NCBI GenBank assembly: GCA_947259685.1 | Contig: CAMYNC010000108.1 | Span: 1 to 19,390, forward strand | DNA length: 19,390 nt | Direction of reading: 5' to 3' | From: an uncultured Desulfuromonadales bacterium | Lineage (GTDB): Bacteria > Desulfobacterota > Desulfuromonadia > Desulfuromonadales > Geopsychrobacteraceae | Part shown: positions 1 to 6,961 of the stretch, piece after piece | Position numbering within the stretch: position 1 is the stretch's first letter | Layout: each line of letters opens with the position of its first letter | Made by a program: the position numbers and the translations under genes | The notes under the pieces: generated by a model | Told to the model about the DNA's origin: nothing | What the model saw: the letters and a program-made list of their open reading frames with translations, nothing else | The model's database searches: none

Positions 1-171
1 CGGGGCTAGAGTGTCAACCTGCCATTCATGCAGAACCGCGCGCGCTTTTGTGCGCTTGGCCATTGAGCAGAATGGAGTTTCCGTTGGTGAAATAGTGAAG
101 ATTTTGTCAATCAAATCCTCACGGTTACCTATCGCTTCATAGGTATCAAAGGCATTAGTTACCTGTGCCAT
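1..171 (-). CDS. Phage major capsid protein, N-terminal part (SU10-like MCP family)
   Basis: This is the first 57 codons of a gene that runs off the left edge. The start (MAQVTNAFDTYEAIGNREDL) followed by ISPTETPF and, further on, HEWQVDTLAP is the characteristic opening of the DUF5309/SU10-type HK97-fold major capsid proteins. These proteins build the icosahedral head shell around the scaffold. The ATG at 171 has AAGGA about ten bases upstream. The gene begins 22 bases after the scaffold stop, which is the usual scaffold-then-capsid order of tailed phages. The call is by motif recall, not a search. The family is fairly secure, but the rest of the protein is not visible. Confidence 0.75.
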   Translation of the reverse strand, partial: MAQVTNAFDTYEAIGNREDLIDKIFTISPTETPFCSMAKRTKARAVLHEWQVDTLAP

Positions 172-193
172 TAGTCATAGTCCTTAATAGGGA

Positions 194-1156
194 TCAGCCT
201 CCGCTGAACATTGCAGCGAGAGTGTCCACAGATGGGTTCTTTTCAAAGTTTTCGACAACGCGGGCTTTGGTGTTCGTGCCTTTAGGCGTTCCAGGTGCAG
301 CCGATTTAGGAGCGGGCTTGGCCTTCGTTTTCAGCTTTGCAGCACTTGCCTGCGTAGCGTCGTAAAGACGTGCCTTGTTCAACACGGCAATTGAAAGAGC
401 GTCTAACTGTGAAAGCTGTTCCGGCGCAATGCCGTAACTCCTGTTAGCATATTCCTTAATGGATTGCTGCAAGGCGCTTGCTTTCTGAGGGTCTGCAAAT
501 TCAGGGATCAACTGTTTAAGTTTGTCGGCCTCATTGTTTATCCATTCGCGTTGCTTCGCCTCGCTGGCTTGCTGTTCCGCTTGTTGGATGCCCTGCAATT
601 CCCTTTGTGCAATTTCCCTTTGCTCTTTTACCTGATTGTAAACAGCGAATTGTCTGCTGTATTCAATCGGGTCTTCAGTTGCCAATGAAATATCCGGTAA
701 CGGCATTTCGCTGGTTGCCCAATGAGACAACGCTTCCTTAAGTTGCGCTTTCATTGTGCTGGTTTCGGCCTGCTCAGCTTCTATAGCTCGCCTTTGTTCG
801 GCCATTTCGTTGCCTTTGGAGGAAAAATGACGTTCACGGTCCTGTTCCCGGCGCACAAGATATTCTTGCGCTTCGGGTGGCAATCCCCTGAACTTTTCCT
901 GTTCATCGGCACTCATACTGATGGGCGGAGTCCATGTAGCTTCACTGTGGTCCGTTTCCGGGTCAGCTTCGCTTATTTCTTCCTCATCAGAAACTTGTTC
1001 TTCGCCTTCGTCTGCTGCCTCTACTTCTGGCGCGTCGTCGGGCTGTTCAGCTTGGATTTCTTCCTGTTCTTCAGGTTCATCAATGTCTGGCGCGTCGTCT
1101 ACCATAGCGCCTGCAATGTCGTCTATTGATACTTCTGGCTGTTCGTTATCGCTCAT
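194..1156 (-). CDS. Phage capsid assembly scaffolding protein (predicted)
   Basis: A 320-residue protein with an extremely acidic first 75 residues (runs of D and E), then a short segment around PPISMSADEQEKFRGLPPEA and a long charged, alanine- and glutamine-rich helical region typical of a coiled coil. The tail is basic and alanine-rich (KLKTKAKPAPKSAAPGTPKG). This composition, and the position between a portal gene and a capsid gene, is that of the internal scaffold that templates procapsid assembly and then leaves. The ATG at 1156 has AAGGAAG upstream and overlaps the stop of the preceding gene (ATGA). No protease domain is visible. The role rests on composition and gene order more than on a sequence motif. 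Confidence 0.7.
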   Translation of the reverse strand: MSDNEQPEVSIDDIAGAMVDDAPDIDEPEEQEEIQAEQPDDAPEVEAADEGEEQVSDEEEISEADPETDHSEATWTPPISMSADEQEKFRGLPPEAQEYLVRREQDRERHFSSKGNEMAEQRRAIEAEQAETSTMKAQLKEALSHWATSEMPLPDISLATEDPIEYSRQFAVYNQVKEQREIAQRELQGIQQAEQQASEAKQREWINNEADKLKQLIPEFADPQKASALQQSIKEYANRSYGIAPEQLSQLDALSIAVLNKARLYDATQASAAKLKTKAKPAPKSAAPGTPKGTNTKARVVENFEKNPSVDTLAAMFSGG

Positions 1157-1428
1157 TGTTCTGTATCTTCCTTGCGGCGTTCAAACTCTAAGTTCTTAGA
1201 GGCGATGACACCGTTGTTGATGACTGTCTTATAATGCTGGCTGATTTCCGTATAGCACCGCGCCTGGAGCCAAAGCAGTTCGCGGTTTTCCTTGTCTGTT
1301 TCCTCAATGATTTGCTTACTTAGTTCTGCAACCTTTTCGGATACGTGCTGAAATAGTCCGTGCTCAACTTCGCAGAATGTCTTGGCCATTCGTGCCTTGT
1401 GTTCTGCATCAACGTCTTTTTGGCTCAA
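1153..1428 (-). CDS. Small helical phage protein between portal and scaffold
   Basis: Up to 91 residues, almost entirely charged and helical, with no recognised domain. It is translationally coupled at both ends: its stop overlaps the scaffold start by four bases, and the long form starts with TTG overlapping the portal stop (TTGA). An alternative ATG at 1389 has AAGG six bases upstream and would give 78 residues, so the true start is undecided. Small proteins in this position are common in portal-scaffold-capsid cassettes and are often uncharacterised. No function is claimed. The tight coupling and shared codon style support it being a real gene. Confidence 0.6.
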   Translation of the reverse strand: MSQKDVDAEHKARMAKTFCEVEHGLFQHVSEKVAELSKQIIEETDKENRELLWLQARCYTEISQHYKTVINNGVIASKNLEFERRKEDTEQ

Positions 1429-2438
1429 CCTACTTCACCACCCATCCGCACAGATGAACCAACGTTGCTATCAGATGTCGAAAGCGCTGCTTTTAGCTGT
1501 ATCTCTGCAATCATCTGCTCACGCTTCAATTCAGCTTCCATTTGCATCTGTTCGCGTTTCAATTGGAATTCGGCAACCATCTGTTCACGTTTCAATTCAG
1601 TCTCGATTGTCATCTGTTCGCGCTGCAATTCAAATTTCTGCTGTTCGTTCTGGGCATCCTGAGCGAGCTTTTCTTGGTTGTTTTGCCCATCTTGAACGAG
1701 CTTCGCTTGATTGTTTTGCGCATCCATTTGCATCTGCTGTTGCTTTATCTGTGCATCTTGTTGCGCCTTAACCATATCAGGATCAGGTTGTGGTTCTGGC
1801 TCCGGTGTGTTTTCTGGGTTCGAGAAATAGCGCGAAACATCGCCTTGGCCTGCTGCTTCAACAAAATCAGAGGCCGCGTTGTAAAGGTGTTCTCTTGACG
1901 CCAGTCCAATCTGCATTCCCTCTTTCTGCATCCCGATAATAGCACCGATTGAAGCCATTTTTTCATGATGCAGCATCTGTGAATGCGTCGCTTTAAGCTC
2001 TTCATTGGCCTGTTTAAGCCCTTGGGTCCGCTCATCGACCATATCTTCCAGGGAATCGTTAAGGGCCAGCATCTGCTCCTCAATCATCAATTGATCGGTG
2101 ATATCGGTCAGGACACAGACAAGCCCCACAACCTTTTGGTCCTGTTCAAGAGGAGCACCAACCAATTGAAAAGCCCGGAACTCACCATCATGCCGCTGAT
2201 ATTGAAACTCTTTGGTAATCCTTCGCGGCTTATTAAAAAACTGTTCTATCGTTTTGGAAACAGAGGCCTGTTCGTCCGGATGAACCGCTAAGGTTGCCGA
2301 AAGAGGATCTGTGCAATCGAAACCGGTATACTCACACCAAGCTTTATTTCCCCAAACAAGTTTCTGATCGACATCAACCAGCGCCAGGCAAATCGGCGTT
2401 GACTCCACTAAATTTGAAAACTCCGACGGAGTATTCAT
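1425..2438 (-). CDS. Chimeric ORF: PAS histidine-kinase N-terminus fused in frame to phage portal C-terminus
   Basis: The 337-residue ORF has two unrelated halves. Residues 1-125 are a PAS domain (ALVDVDQKLVWGNKAW, ending VLTDITDQ), followed by a coiled coil and the start of a HisKA segment, QMLHHEKMASIG (154-165). That peptide closely matches the stretch just before the H-box in the neighbouring kinase ([21 protein letters not shown]). From about residue 166 the sequence becomes IIGMQKEGMQIG, then SDFVEAAGQGDVSRYFSNP, a proline-rich linker, and Q/K/E-rich 11-residue repeats, as in the C-terminal tail of podovirus-type portal proteins. The phosphoacceptor histidine and the ATPase domain are missing, so it cannot act as a kinase. 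The ATG at 2438 overlaps the upstream kinase stop (ATGA), so the host half belongs to that operon. Confidence 0.8.
   Translation of the reverse strand: MNTPSEFSNLVESTPICLALVDVDQKLVWGNKAWCEYTGFDCTDPLSATLAVHPDEQASVSKTIEQFFNKPRRITKEFQYQRHDGEFRAFQLVGAPLEQDQKVVGLVCVLTDITDQLMIEEQMLALNDSLEDMVDERTQGLKQANEELKATHSQMLHHEKMASIGAIIGMQKEGMQIGLASREHLYNAASDFVEAAGQGDVSRYFSNPENTPEPEPQPDPDMVKAQQDAQIKQQQMQMDAQNNQAKLVQDGQNNQEKLAQDAQNEQQKFELQREQMTIETELKREQMVAEFQLKREQMQMEAELKREQMIAEIQLKAALSTSDSNVGSSVRMGGEVG
1512..1643 (-). repeat. Tandem 33-bp repeats encoding 11-residue helical repeats in the portal tail
   Basis: Four consecutive 33-bp units begin at 1512, 1545, 1578 and 1611, each opening with CATCTG(C/T)TC on the plus strand. 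On the coding strand each encodes an 11-residue unit of the type ELKREQM plus four variable residues. A degenerate continuation on the N-terminal side (NNQAKLVQDGQ, NNQEKLAQDAQ) keeps the same 11-residue period. An 11-residue period suits a long, slightly right-twisted coiled coil. Near-identical DNA copies suggest that copy number could vary by slippage. Confidence 0.8.
1935..1950. other. Host-phage junction inside the kinase/portal ORF
   Basis: Reading the minus strand, similarity to the host HisKA motif stops after the glycine codon at 1944-1946 (MASIG). From 1943 downward the reading follows a portal-like sequence. No integrase, attachment-site repeat or transposon end is visible here. 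The breakpoint is in the middle of a conserved motif of one gene and inside a structural gene of the other. This could be a real recombination or transposition boundary, or a join made during sequence assembly. The exact base could shift by several nucleotides if the two parents share bases at the join. Confidence 0.65.
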
Positions 2439-3769
2439 CTTTCCTTCTCCTCCTCCCCTGAAGATTTTCCCCGTGGCAAACGGATCGTAAAAGTGGTCCC
2501 CGCTCCAACTTTGCTGGAAACCATTATCTCACCACCATGTTTTTTAATGATTTCAAAACTGATGCTCATTCCCAAGCCGGTGCCTTTGCCAACCTCTTTG
2601 GTGGTAAAAAACGGCTCGAAGATTTTTCCAAGATTCTCTTCGGCAATTCCGCAACCGTTATCAGAAATACGAATAACAACATGATCTTCTTCTGGCTGGC
2701 TGCAGATTTTGATCAAGCCATCTTTTTCAATGGCCTGGGCTGCATTTACCAGAATATTGGTAAAAACCTGGGTTAGCTCCTGTGGATTGCATACGAGTTC
2801 AGGAAGCTCGGCCAAGTCCTTTTCCAGTTCGGCTTTATACTTTATTTCATTCCAGACGATTGCGATGGTACTTTCAACGCATTCATTCAGGTCAACTGAC
2901 TGCTCTTCGGCCTGATCAACACGAGAGAAGGTCTTGAGGTTCTGGACGATTCTTTTAACCCGATCGGCTCCGTCCAAGGATTCTTCGATCAGGTCGGCGA
3001 TATCTTCTAGGACAAAATCGAGTTTCAATTTTTTCCGTTCAGACTTAAACTTCTCTTCCCCTGAAGCTTCTTTGAGACCGGCTTCAAGAAACGTGATGTA
3101 GCCGACCAGTTTCTGGGTGTACTTATCAAGACTCTTTAAATTGCTGGCAATAAAGCCGAGCGGGTTATTGATTTCATGGGCGACACCGGCAGCAAGCTGC
3201 CCAATCGAGGCCATCTTTTCACGCTGAAGCATTTGAGACTGAGCAGACTTTAAAGTACTGTAGGCCGTATCCAATTCCTGACGCTGCATCTCAATTTCGG
3301 CGTTCTGAATTTCCATATGAGCTGCCAATTGAGTGGCTTGAGCAACGGTCCGCTGCAATTGTTCATCGATTCGCTTGCGCTCAGTGATATCTTCTTTAAT
3401 TGCCAGGAAGTGGGATATTCGGCCATTGCTGTCGAAAAGCGGAGAAATCAGAGCCAACTCCCAGAAAAATTCACCATTTTTCTTTTTATTATGGAACTCT
3501 CCACGCCACTGCTTACCTGTGTTTAAAGTTCGCCACATCTCCCGGTAATCGGTATACCGCTTTTCACCCTGCAATATGCGCGGGTTCTGCCCGAGAGCCT
3601 CTACAAACTGGTAGCCAGTCACTTCGCAAAACCTTGGATTTACATAGGTAATCCAGCCATCGGGGTCGGTGATCACGATAGCAGCCGGGTTCTGCTCAAT
3701 TATTTGCGTCAGAAACTGTTGTTCAATTACCAGGCTACCAGCAGGGCTTATGTTATGAGTTTTGTCCAT
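2435..3769 (-). CDS. PAS-domain sensor histidine kinase (cytoplasmic)
   Basis: The 444-residue protein has a PAS domain at about 15-130 (IVITDPDGWITYVNPRFCEVTGY; end FLAIKEDITERK), a coiled coil at 131-180, HisKA with phosphoacceptor H198 in [14 protein letters not shown], and an HATPase_c domain with N-box N337/N342, G1 DNGCG (370-374), F-box FEPFF and G2 GKGTGLGM (394-401). All catalytic motifs are intact. There is no transmembrane segment, so it senses an internal signal or a partner. PAS domains of this type may bind haem, flavin or nothing; no binding residue was identified. The ATG at 3769 has GAAGG upstream. It lies 11 bases after the HDOD gene and overlaps the next PAS kinase by four bases, so the three form an operon. 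No cognate receiver lies beside it. Its kinase core is closely similar to that of the receiver-kinase at 14042-15277. Confidence 0.93.
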   Translation of the reverse strand: MDKTHNISPAGSLVIEQQFLTQIIEQNPAAIVITDPDGWITYVNPRFCEVTGYQFVEALGQNPRILQGEKRYTDYREMWRTLNTGKQWRGEFHNKKKNGEFFWELALISPLFDSNGRISHFLAIKEDITERKRIDEQLQRTVAQATQLAAHMEIQNAEIEMQRQELDTAYSTLKSAQSQMLQREKMASIGQLAAGVAHEINNPLGFIASNLKSLDKYTQKLVGYITFLEAGLKEASGEEKFKSERKKLKLDFVLEDIADLIEESLDGADRVKRIVQNLKTFSRVDQAEEQSVDLNECVESTIAIVWNEIKYKAELEKDLAELPELVCNPQELTQVFTNILVNAAQAIEKDGLIKICSQPEEDHVVIRISDNGCGIAEENLGKIFEPFFTTKEVGKGTGLGMSISFEIIKKHGGEIMVSSKVGAGTTFTIRLPRGKSSGEEEKER

Positions 3770-3780
3770 AATTGACCTTC

Positions 3781-4626
3781 TCAGGAAAGAAAATCCTCTC
3801 GATTTTCCTCAAACACCAGACTGAATTCTTGAAGTATTTCCGCCAATTTTTCTTCCTCCAGATTCAACTCCCTGGATCCAGCAAGTTCAACAAGTGCCAC
3901 ATCATTTGGCTGGCCAAAAATCCCAAACATCGCCGGAAACTCGCTGGCAATGTTGACCAGACAAATCATGTTATTGGTGTTCTGATCGGCTATATCTGTC
4001 AGGTCAGCAGAAAAATGGTTCAAGGCAACAAGTGACATCATTTCGGAAAGCTGCCAATGCTCTAAAACCGCAGCGCCGATCTCTGAATGAGTCGTGCCAT
4101 ATTTTTGCCGCTCCCTTTCAGCCAAATCCTGATCCTCAGCGATAATCATTTGTTCGATAAAGGCTTTATCGCTGCCATCCTGATTGTTGATAACAACCTT
4201 GCCGATATGACGGAATAACCCGGCCATAAACGCCTCTTCGGGATCTGTCAGCGATAATTTTTGAGCTAAAAAGCGGCTACCGAGAGCGCAGACCATCGAG
4301 TCTGCCCAGAGCATTTGTTTGAAATGATCAAAGGGCTGGTGAATACTGCGCATGCCTGCTGCCAGGACAATGCTCTTTAAAGTCTGCTCACCAAGCACCA
4401 CGATAGCCGTAGACAAAGTCTTAACCTGGCGAGACATGCTGTAATATGAGGAGTTAGCAATTCTCAACACCCTGGCAGAAATAACCGGATCTTTAGAAAC
4501 AAGGTCTGCCAATTGGCTTGCAGAAGCAGTATGCGAATTGCTCAGTTCGATCATCTGCGCAGCAACAACCGGTATCGCCGGAAGTTTTTTGAGGTCAAAA
4601 TCTACTTTTTGAAATTTCCCAGCCAT
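3781..4626 (-). CDS. HDOD domain signalling protein
   Basis: A 281-residue protein whose first 210 residues are an HDOD domain: KLPAIPVVAAQMIEL, LADLVSKDPVISARVLRIANSSYY and TLSTAIVVLGEQTLKSIVL are its hallmark segments. HDOD is a relative of the HD phosphohydrolases that lacks their metal site. Here the expected HD pair is replaced, with FRHIGKVV at 138-145, so no phosphodiesterase activity is expected. HDOD proteins commonly act as protein-interaction scaffolds in signalling, motility and stress responses. The ATG at 4626 has GGAGG correctly spaced. It is the first gene of the operon with the PAS kinases, which suggests a role as partner or output for them. The last 70 residues are acidic and unassigned. 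Confidence 0.9.
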   Translation of the reverse strand: MAGKFQKVDFDLKKLPAIPVVAAQMIELSNSHTASASQLADLVSKDPVISARVLRIANSSYYSMSRQVKTLSTAIVVLGEQTLKSIVLAAGMRSIHQPFDHFKQMLWADSMVCALGSRFLAQKLSLTDPEEAFMAGLFRHIGKVVINNQDGSDKAFIEQMIIAEDQDLAERERQKYGTTHSEIGAAVLEHWQLSEMMSLVALNHFSADLTDIADQNTNNMICLVNIASEFPAMFGIFGQPNDVALVELAGSRELNLEEEKLAEILQEFSLVFEENREDFLS

Positions 4627-4738
4627 TTCCCGCCTCCGTTAGAGAAATACGTCCAAACCACTTATGAGCATAGCAGAATATTAAATATTTATCATCAATA
4701 ATTTAAAATTAGCGCTTTGCCTCGATAGGCCAATCATC

Positions 4739-5356
4739 CATTGATAGATAAACTTAAAATTGCTATTCCTGCAGTGGATTTTTCGGTCGCGATGGTGATT
4801 ATGGAGTACGCCTCGGGATATTTGAGGGGCCTGCTCAGTTATCGGGCCACGCTTAATTTCTCTCCTTTTTTGGTATGATCGGCTGGGGTTTTTGTCCCCT
4901 GGCTGATTTCTTCACTCAGGTCCTGGTTGCTGAAGTTATCCTTGGAATTCCCCCCATCGTCATGAATGGATCAAATAGCGCCTTACTCTTTGAAACCCTG
5001 AAGGCGCATGACGACGAACAGCACTACACCCGTAATGAAGGCTGGATGAATGGGTTTTGCCAGACCGGCGAGGCCTGCGGAGCAATTTTTTCTGGTTTGC
5101 TCTATGAAGCAGCCCCGCTTCTGCAATTTTTATTCAAAGCGACGTTTGGATCCTCGCCTTTTTTCGGACCAGGATATTGGTAGAACCACAGCGCGAGGTG
5201 AAAACAATCTCAATTCTGACCGTAATCGAGACTTATGGCAGGGCTATTGACGAGAAAATAATGGCAGATCAGTCAGTTAAAACTATTGAAGCTTTAAAAT
5301 CTAAAGATGCCCTATTTTTGCTAAGTTTTGAAAGGGGTGTTGGCAGAAATTCATAA
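4739..5356 (+). pseudogene. Degraded MFS transporter, N-terminal half, at least two frameshifts
   Basis: Three frames in succession together read like the first half of a major facilitator transporter. Frame 1 (to the TGA at 4876) gives FSVAMVIMEYASGYLRGLL, the end of helix 2 with the helix 2-3 loop. Frame 3 (4875-5183) gives AEVILGIPPIVMNGSNSALLFETLK and GEACGAIFSGLLYE, the helix 4-5 region of the family with the S-ALLYE-L signature. Frame 2 (about 5174 to the TAA at 5356) gives ILVEPQREV, the usual end of helix 6. The C-terminal six helices are absent, and so is a start codon with a ribosome site. It is a dead remnant on the opposite strand from its neighbours. The family call is by motif recall; the frame changes are seen directly. 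Confidence 0.7.
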
Positions 5357-5372
5357 GCCTTGCGAATGTGCA

Positions 5373-5556
5373 CTAGGAGGCTGTCCGAGGATAGAAGGCC
5401 GGCTGCAAACCCAGCTGTTTGGCCCATATTTCAGCTCCTTTTCGGCCCATAGCTACAGCTATGAGCTCTCAAACGAGCTAAAATCTGTTCTCAAACCTCT
5501 GGATTTTCGCTTCGGCCCTTATTCTCGGACACCCTTATTCTCGGACAACCTCCTAG
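5373..5556. mobile_element. MITE-like element, 184 bp, with terminal inverted repeats
   Basis: The ends are CTAGGAGGCTGTCCGAG (5373-5389) and its near-perfect reverse complement ending at 5556. Over 21 bases, 19 match. Each end carries CTAG, which could be a 4-bp target duplication as made by several IS5-type transposases, leaving GAGG...CCTC as the true ends. The interior has no credible reading frame and many short inverted repeats. Near the right end a 16-bp unit, CCCTTATTCTCGGACA, occurs twice in tandem (5516-5531, 5532-5547), the second copy merging with the terminal repeat. It sits 16 bases after the dead transporter gene. It is most likely a non-autonomous element mobilised in trans; no related transposase is in the window. 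Confidence 0.65.
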
Positions 5557-5836
5557 GGTGTGCTGGTCACCCATTGTAGGGATCTGGGATGCCCGCAGTA
5601 AGACAAGCCATTATTTTTTGGGGGCAAATACTTTCAATGACGTTTTCGCCAAACAGCCGCATACCTGCCCATCAACGTCTTGAATTCCTGGAACTATATC
5701 CTCAATTTCCTGCCACTGATTATCACCAAATTAATAATGCAACATATCGAACGTCCATCCTGTGAGCGGTCAGTCTTATTTTCAGACCAAGAAAGCTGAA
5801 AAAGCTGTTCATAGGACGACCTTTGCTGCTGGAGCG
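5557..5836. other. Intergenic stretch, no gene recognised
   Basis: Short open frames exist on the plus strand (for example about 5590-5760), but none has a start with a ribosome site or a recognisable family. The segment may be further decayed coding DNA downstream of the transporter remnant. No RNA gene, riboswitch or clear promoter was seen. Confidence 0.4.
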
Positions 5837-5855
5837 GCCAGCCGCTAGGGCTGGC
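5837..5855 (-). terminator. Weak hairpin downstream of the PstS-like gene
   Basis: A perfect 7-bp stem (GCCAGCC, loop GCTAG, GGCTGGC) lies 21 bases beyond the stop of the binding-protein gene on its transcribed side. No T-run follows on the minus strand, so it is at best a poor intrinsic terminator or an mRNA 3'-end stabiliser. Confidence 0.35.
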
Positions 5856-5876
5856 TACAGGGAGACGTTCTGTTGC

Positions 5877-6665
5877 TTAGTTGAAGAATTTCTGACCGGC
5901 GGGGGAGCGGAAGAAGTCGATCAGCTTCTGCACCTCCGGAGTCGGTTCGCCAACGGTGATCAGCGCCAGCGGACGGCTGATTTCGTCGGTCTTGACGATT
6001 TTGGTTTCACCCGGGTTCTGACTGTAGAATTTTTCGCTGACGGCACCGGTGGCACCTTTGTCTTTTGAGACCTGCTGCAGTTCCAGCCGGGTGCTCTTGA
6101 CGAGAGTTGCATCAGCAACATATTCAGCCTTTTTCATGACTTTTTTCTGGAAGACGGCTCGGGTGGCGCTGCCGGCGTGGCTGGTGACAATCTTAACCGG
6201 CATGTCGGGGCCGCCGACATCCTTCCAGTTGGTGACTTCACCGGTGTTCAGTTTGGCAAGTTGTTCGAATGAGAGCGCATCGACCGGGTTGTCCTTATGG
6301 ACGATGGGAACAATGACGTCCTTGGTCAATTCGTGGAAGATCAGATTGTCTGGGATGCTGATCTCTTTACCGGCTTTCTTAGCGGCTTTTTTTGCCGACT
6401 TGATAGCACTTTCCAGTGGGCTGGAGGCGGCAGCAACCTGGGTTTTCCCATCGAGCAGCGCCATCATCCCCTTACCGGTGCCGACCCCGAAGACCTTGAT
6501 ATCATCGCCGGTAGTCGCTTTGAAGTCGGCTGCACCCGGCTCCAAAAATGCCTTCTGGCAAGTGGTAGACCCCCAGATGGCTACTGTGCCGGCTATGGCC
6601 AGGGAACTTAAGAGCAGCAGGCAGCAAGAGGTGAGGCTGAGGATTTTAGCAAGTCTTTTCGTCAT
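5877..6665 (-). CDS. PstS-like periplasmic substrate-binding protein
   Basis: 262 residues. An N-terminal signal peptide (basic MTKRLAK, then a hydrophobic core, probable cleavage after AIA near residue 25) exports it to the periplasm. The mature part is a PBP_like_2/PstS-type domain: IWGSTTCQKAF (30-40), FGVGTGKGMMALLDGKTQVAAAS (59-81) and, later, TSHAGSATRAVF are the loops that bind the anion in this family. Phosphate or a similar oxyanion is the usual ligand, but specificity cannot be read from the sequence. The ATG at 6665 has AAAGGAG eight bases upstream. No permease (pstC, pstA), ATPase (pstB) or phoU lies nearby, so it is an orphan and could serve sensing as easily as uptake. No Pho box was recognised upstream. 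Confidence 0.85.
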   Translation of the reverse strand: MTKRLAKILSLTSCCLLLLSSLAIAGTVAIWGSTTCQKAFLEPGAADFKATTGDDIKVFGVGTGKGMMALLDGKTQVAAASSPLESAIKSAKKAAKKAGKEISIPDNLIFHELTKDVIVPIVHKDNPVDALSFEQLAKLNTGEVTNWKDVGGPDMPVKIVTSHAGSATRAVFQKKVMKKAEYVADATLVKSTRLELQQVSKDKGATGAVSEKFYSQNPGETKIVKTDEISRPLALITVGEPTPEVQKLIDFFRSPAGQKFFN

Positions 6666-6875
6666 TCGGGCTTCTCCTTTGATGTCTTTTTGTTAACAAT
6701 AATGTTGGGTTTGGTGCCATTGGGCAGGTAGAGAATTCAACTATCCGAATGCATAATTCTTTACCATATATACATAAGAGCGATTATCGGGAACCTCTAT
6801 TAGCCCGTCAACATTAAACTTGATTAGACTTTGAGACTTCAAGATATTTCGCTGGAATTCGGGGTTGTGGCTTTC
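6666..6875. other. Intergenic region between PstS-like gene and IS630 element
   Basis: 210 bases, AT-rich in the middle (6750-6790), that must hold the promoter of the binding-protein gene on the minus strand. No convincing -35/-10 pair was found. The right edge is the insertion point of the IS element. Confidence 0.4.
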
Positions 6876-6877
6876 TA

Positions 6878-6904
6878 GTAGTTCGTTCTGTAAGTAACGT
6901 GCAA
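6878..6904 (+). repeat. Left terminal inverted repeat of the IS630 element
   Basis: It starts GTAGTTCGTTCTGTAAG just inside the TA at 6876-6877 and pairs with 8094-8120. Mismatches are few and scattered. Confidence 0.85.
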
Positions 6905-6921
6905 ATACGGCCTGGACATGC

Positions 6922-6927
6922 TATACT
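6922..6927 (+). promoter_or_regulatory. Probable extended -10 promoter of the transposase gene
   Basis: TATACT preceded by TGC (a TG-n extended -10) lies 35 bases before the transposase ATG and just inside the left inverted repeat. The -35 region is poor, as is common with extended -10 promoters. Transcription would begin near 6934, inside the hairpin at 6931-6947. Confidence 0.45.
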
Positions 6928-6930
6928 CCC

Positions 6931-6947
6931 GCAATGACATTCATTGC
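6931..6947 (+). promoter_or_regulatory. Perfect inverted repeat just upstream of the transposase ribosome site
   Basis: GCAATGA-CAT-TCATTGC is a perfect 7-bp palindrome with a 3-base spacer. It ends four bases before the GGGAGG ribosome site (6951-6956). It could be an operator or a leader hairpin limiting transposase expression; which one cannot be told from the sequence. Confidence 0.4.
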
Positions 6948-6961
6948 AAAGGGAGGTAACC

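Noticed and set aside
1512..1643. Regularly spaced repeats that might suggest a CRISPR array
   Set aside because: The 33-bp units are contiguous, have no unique spacers, and are in frame inside a coding sequence.
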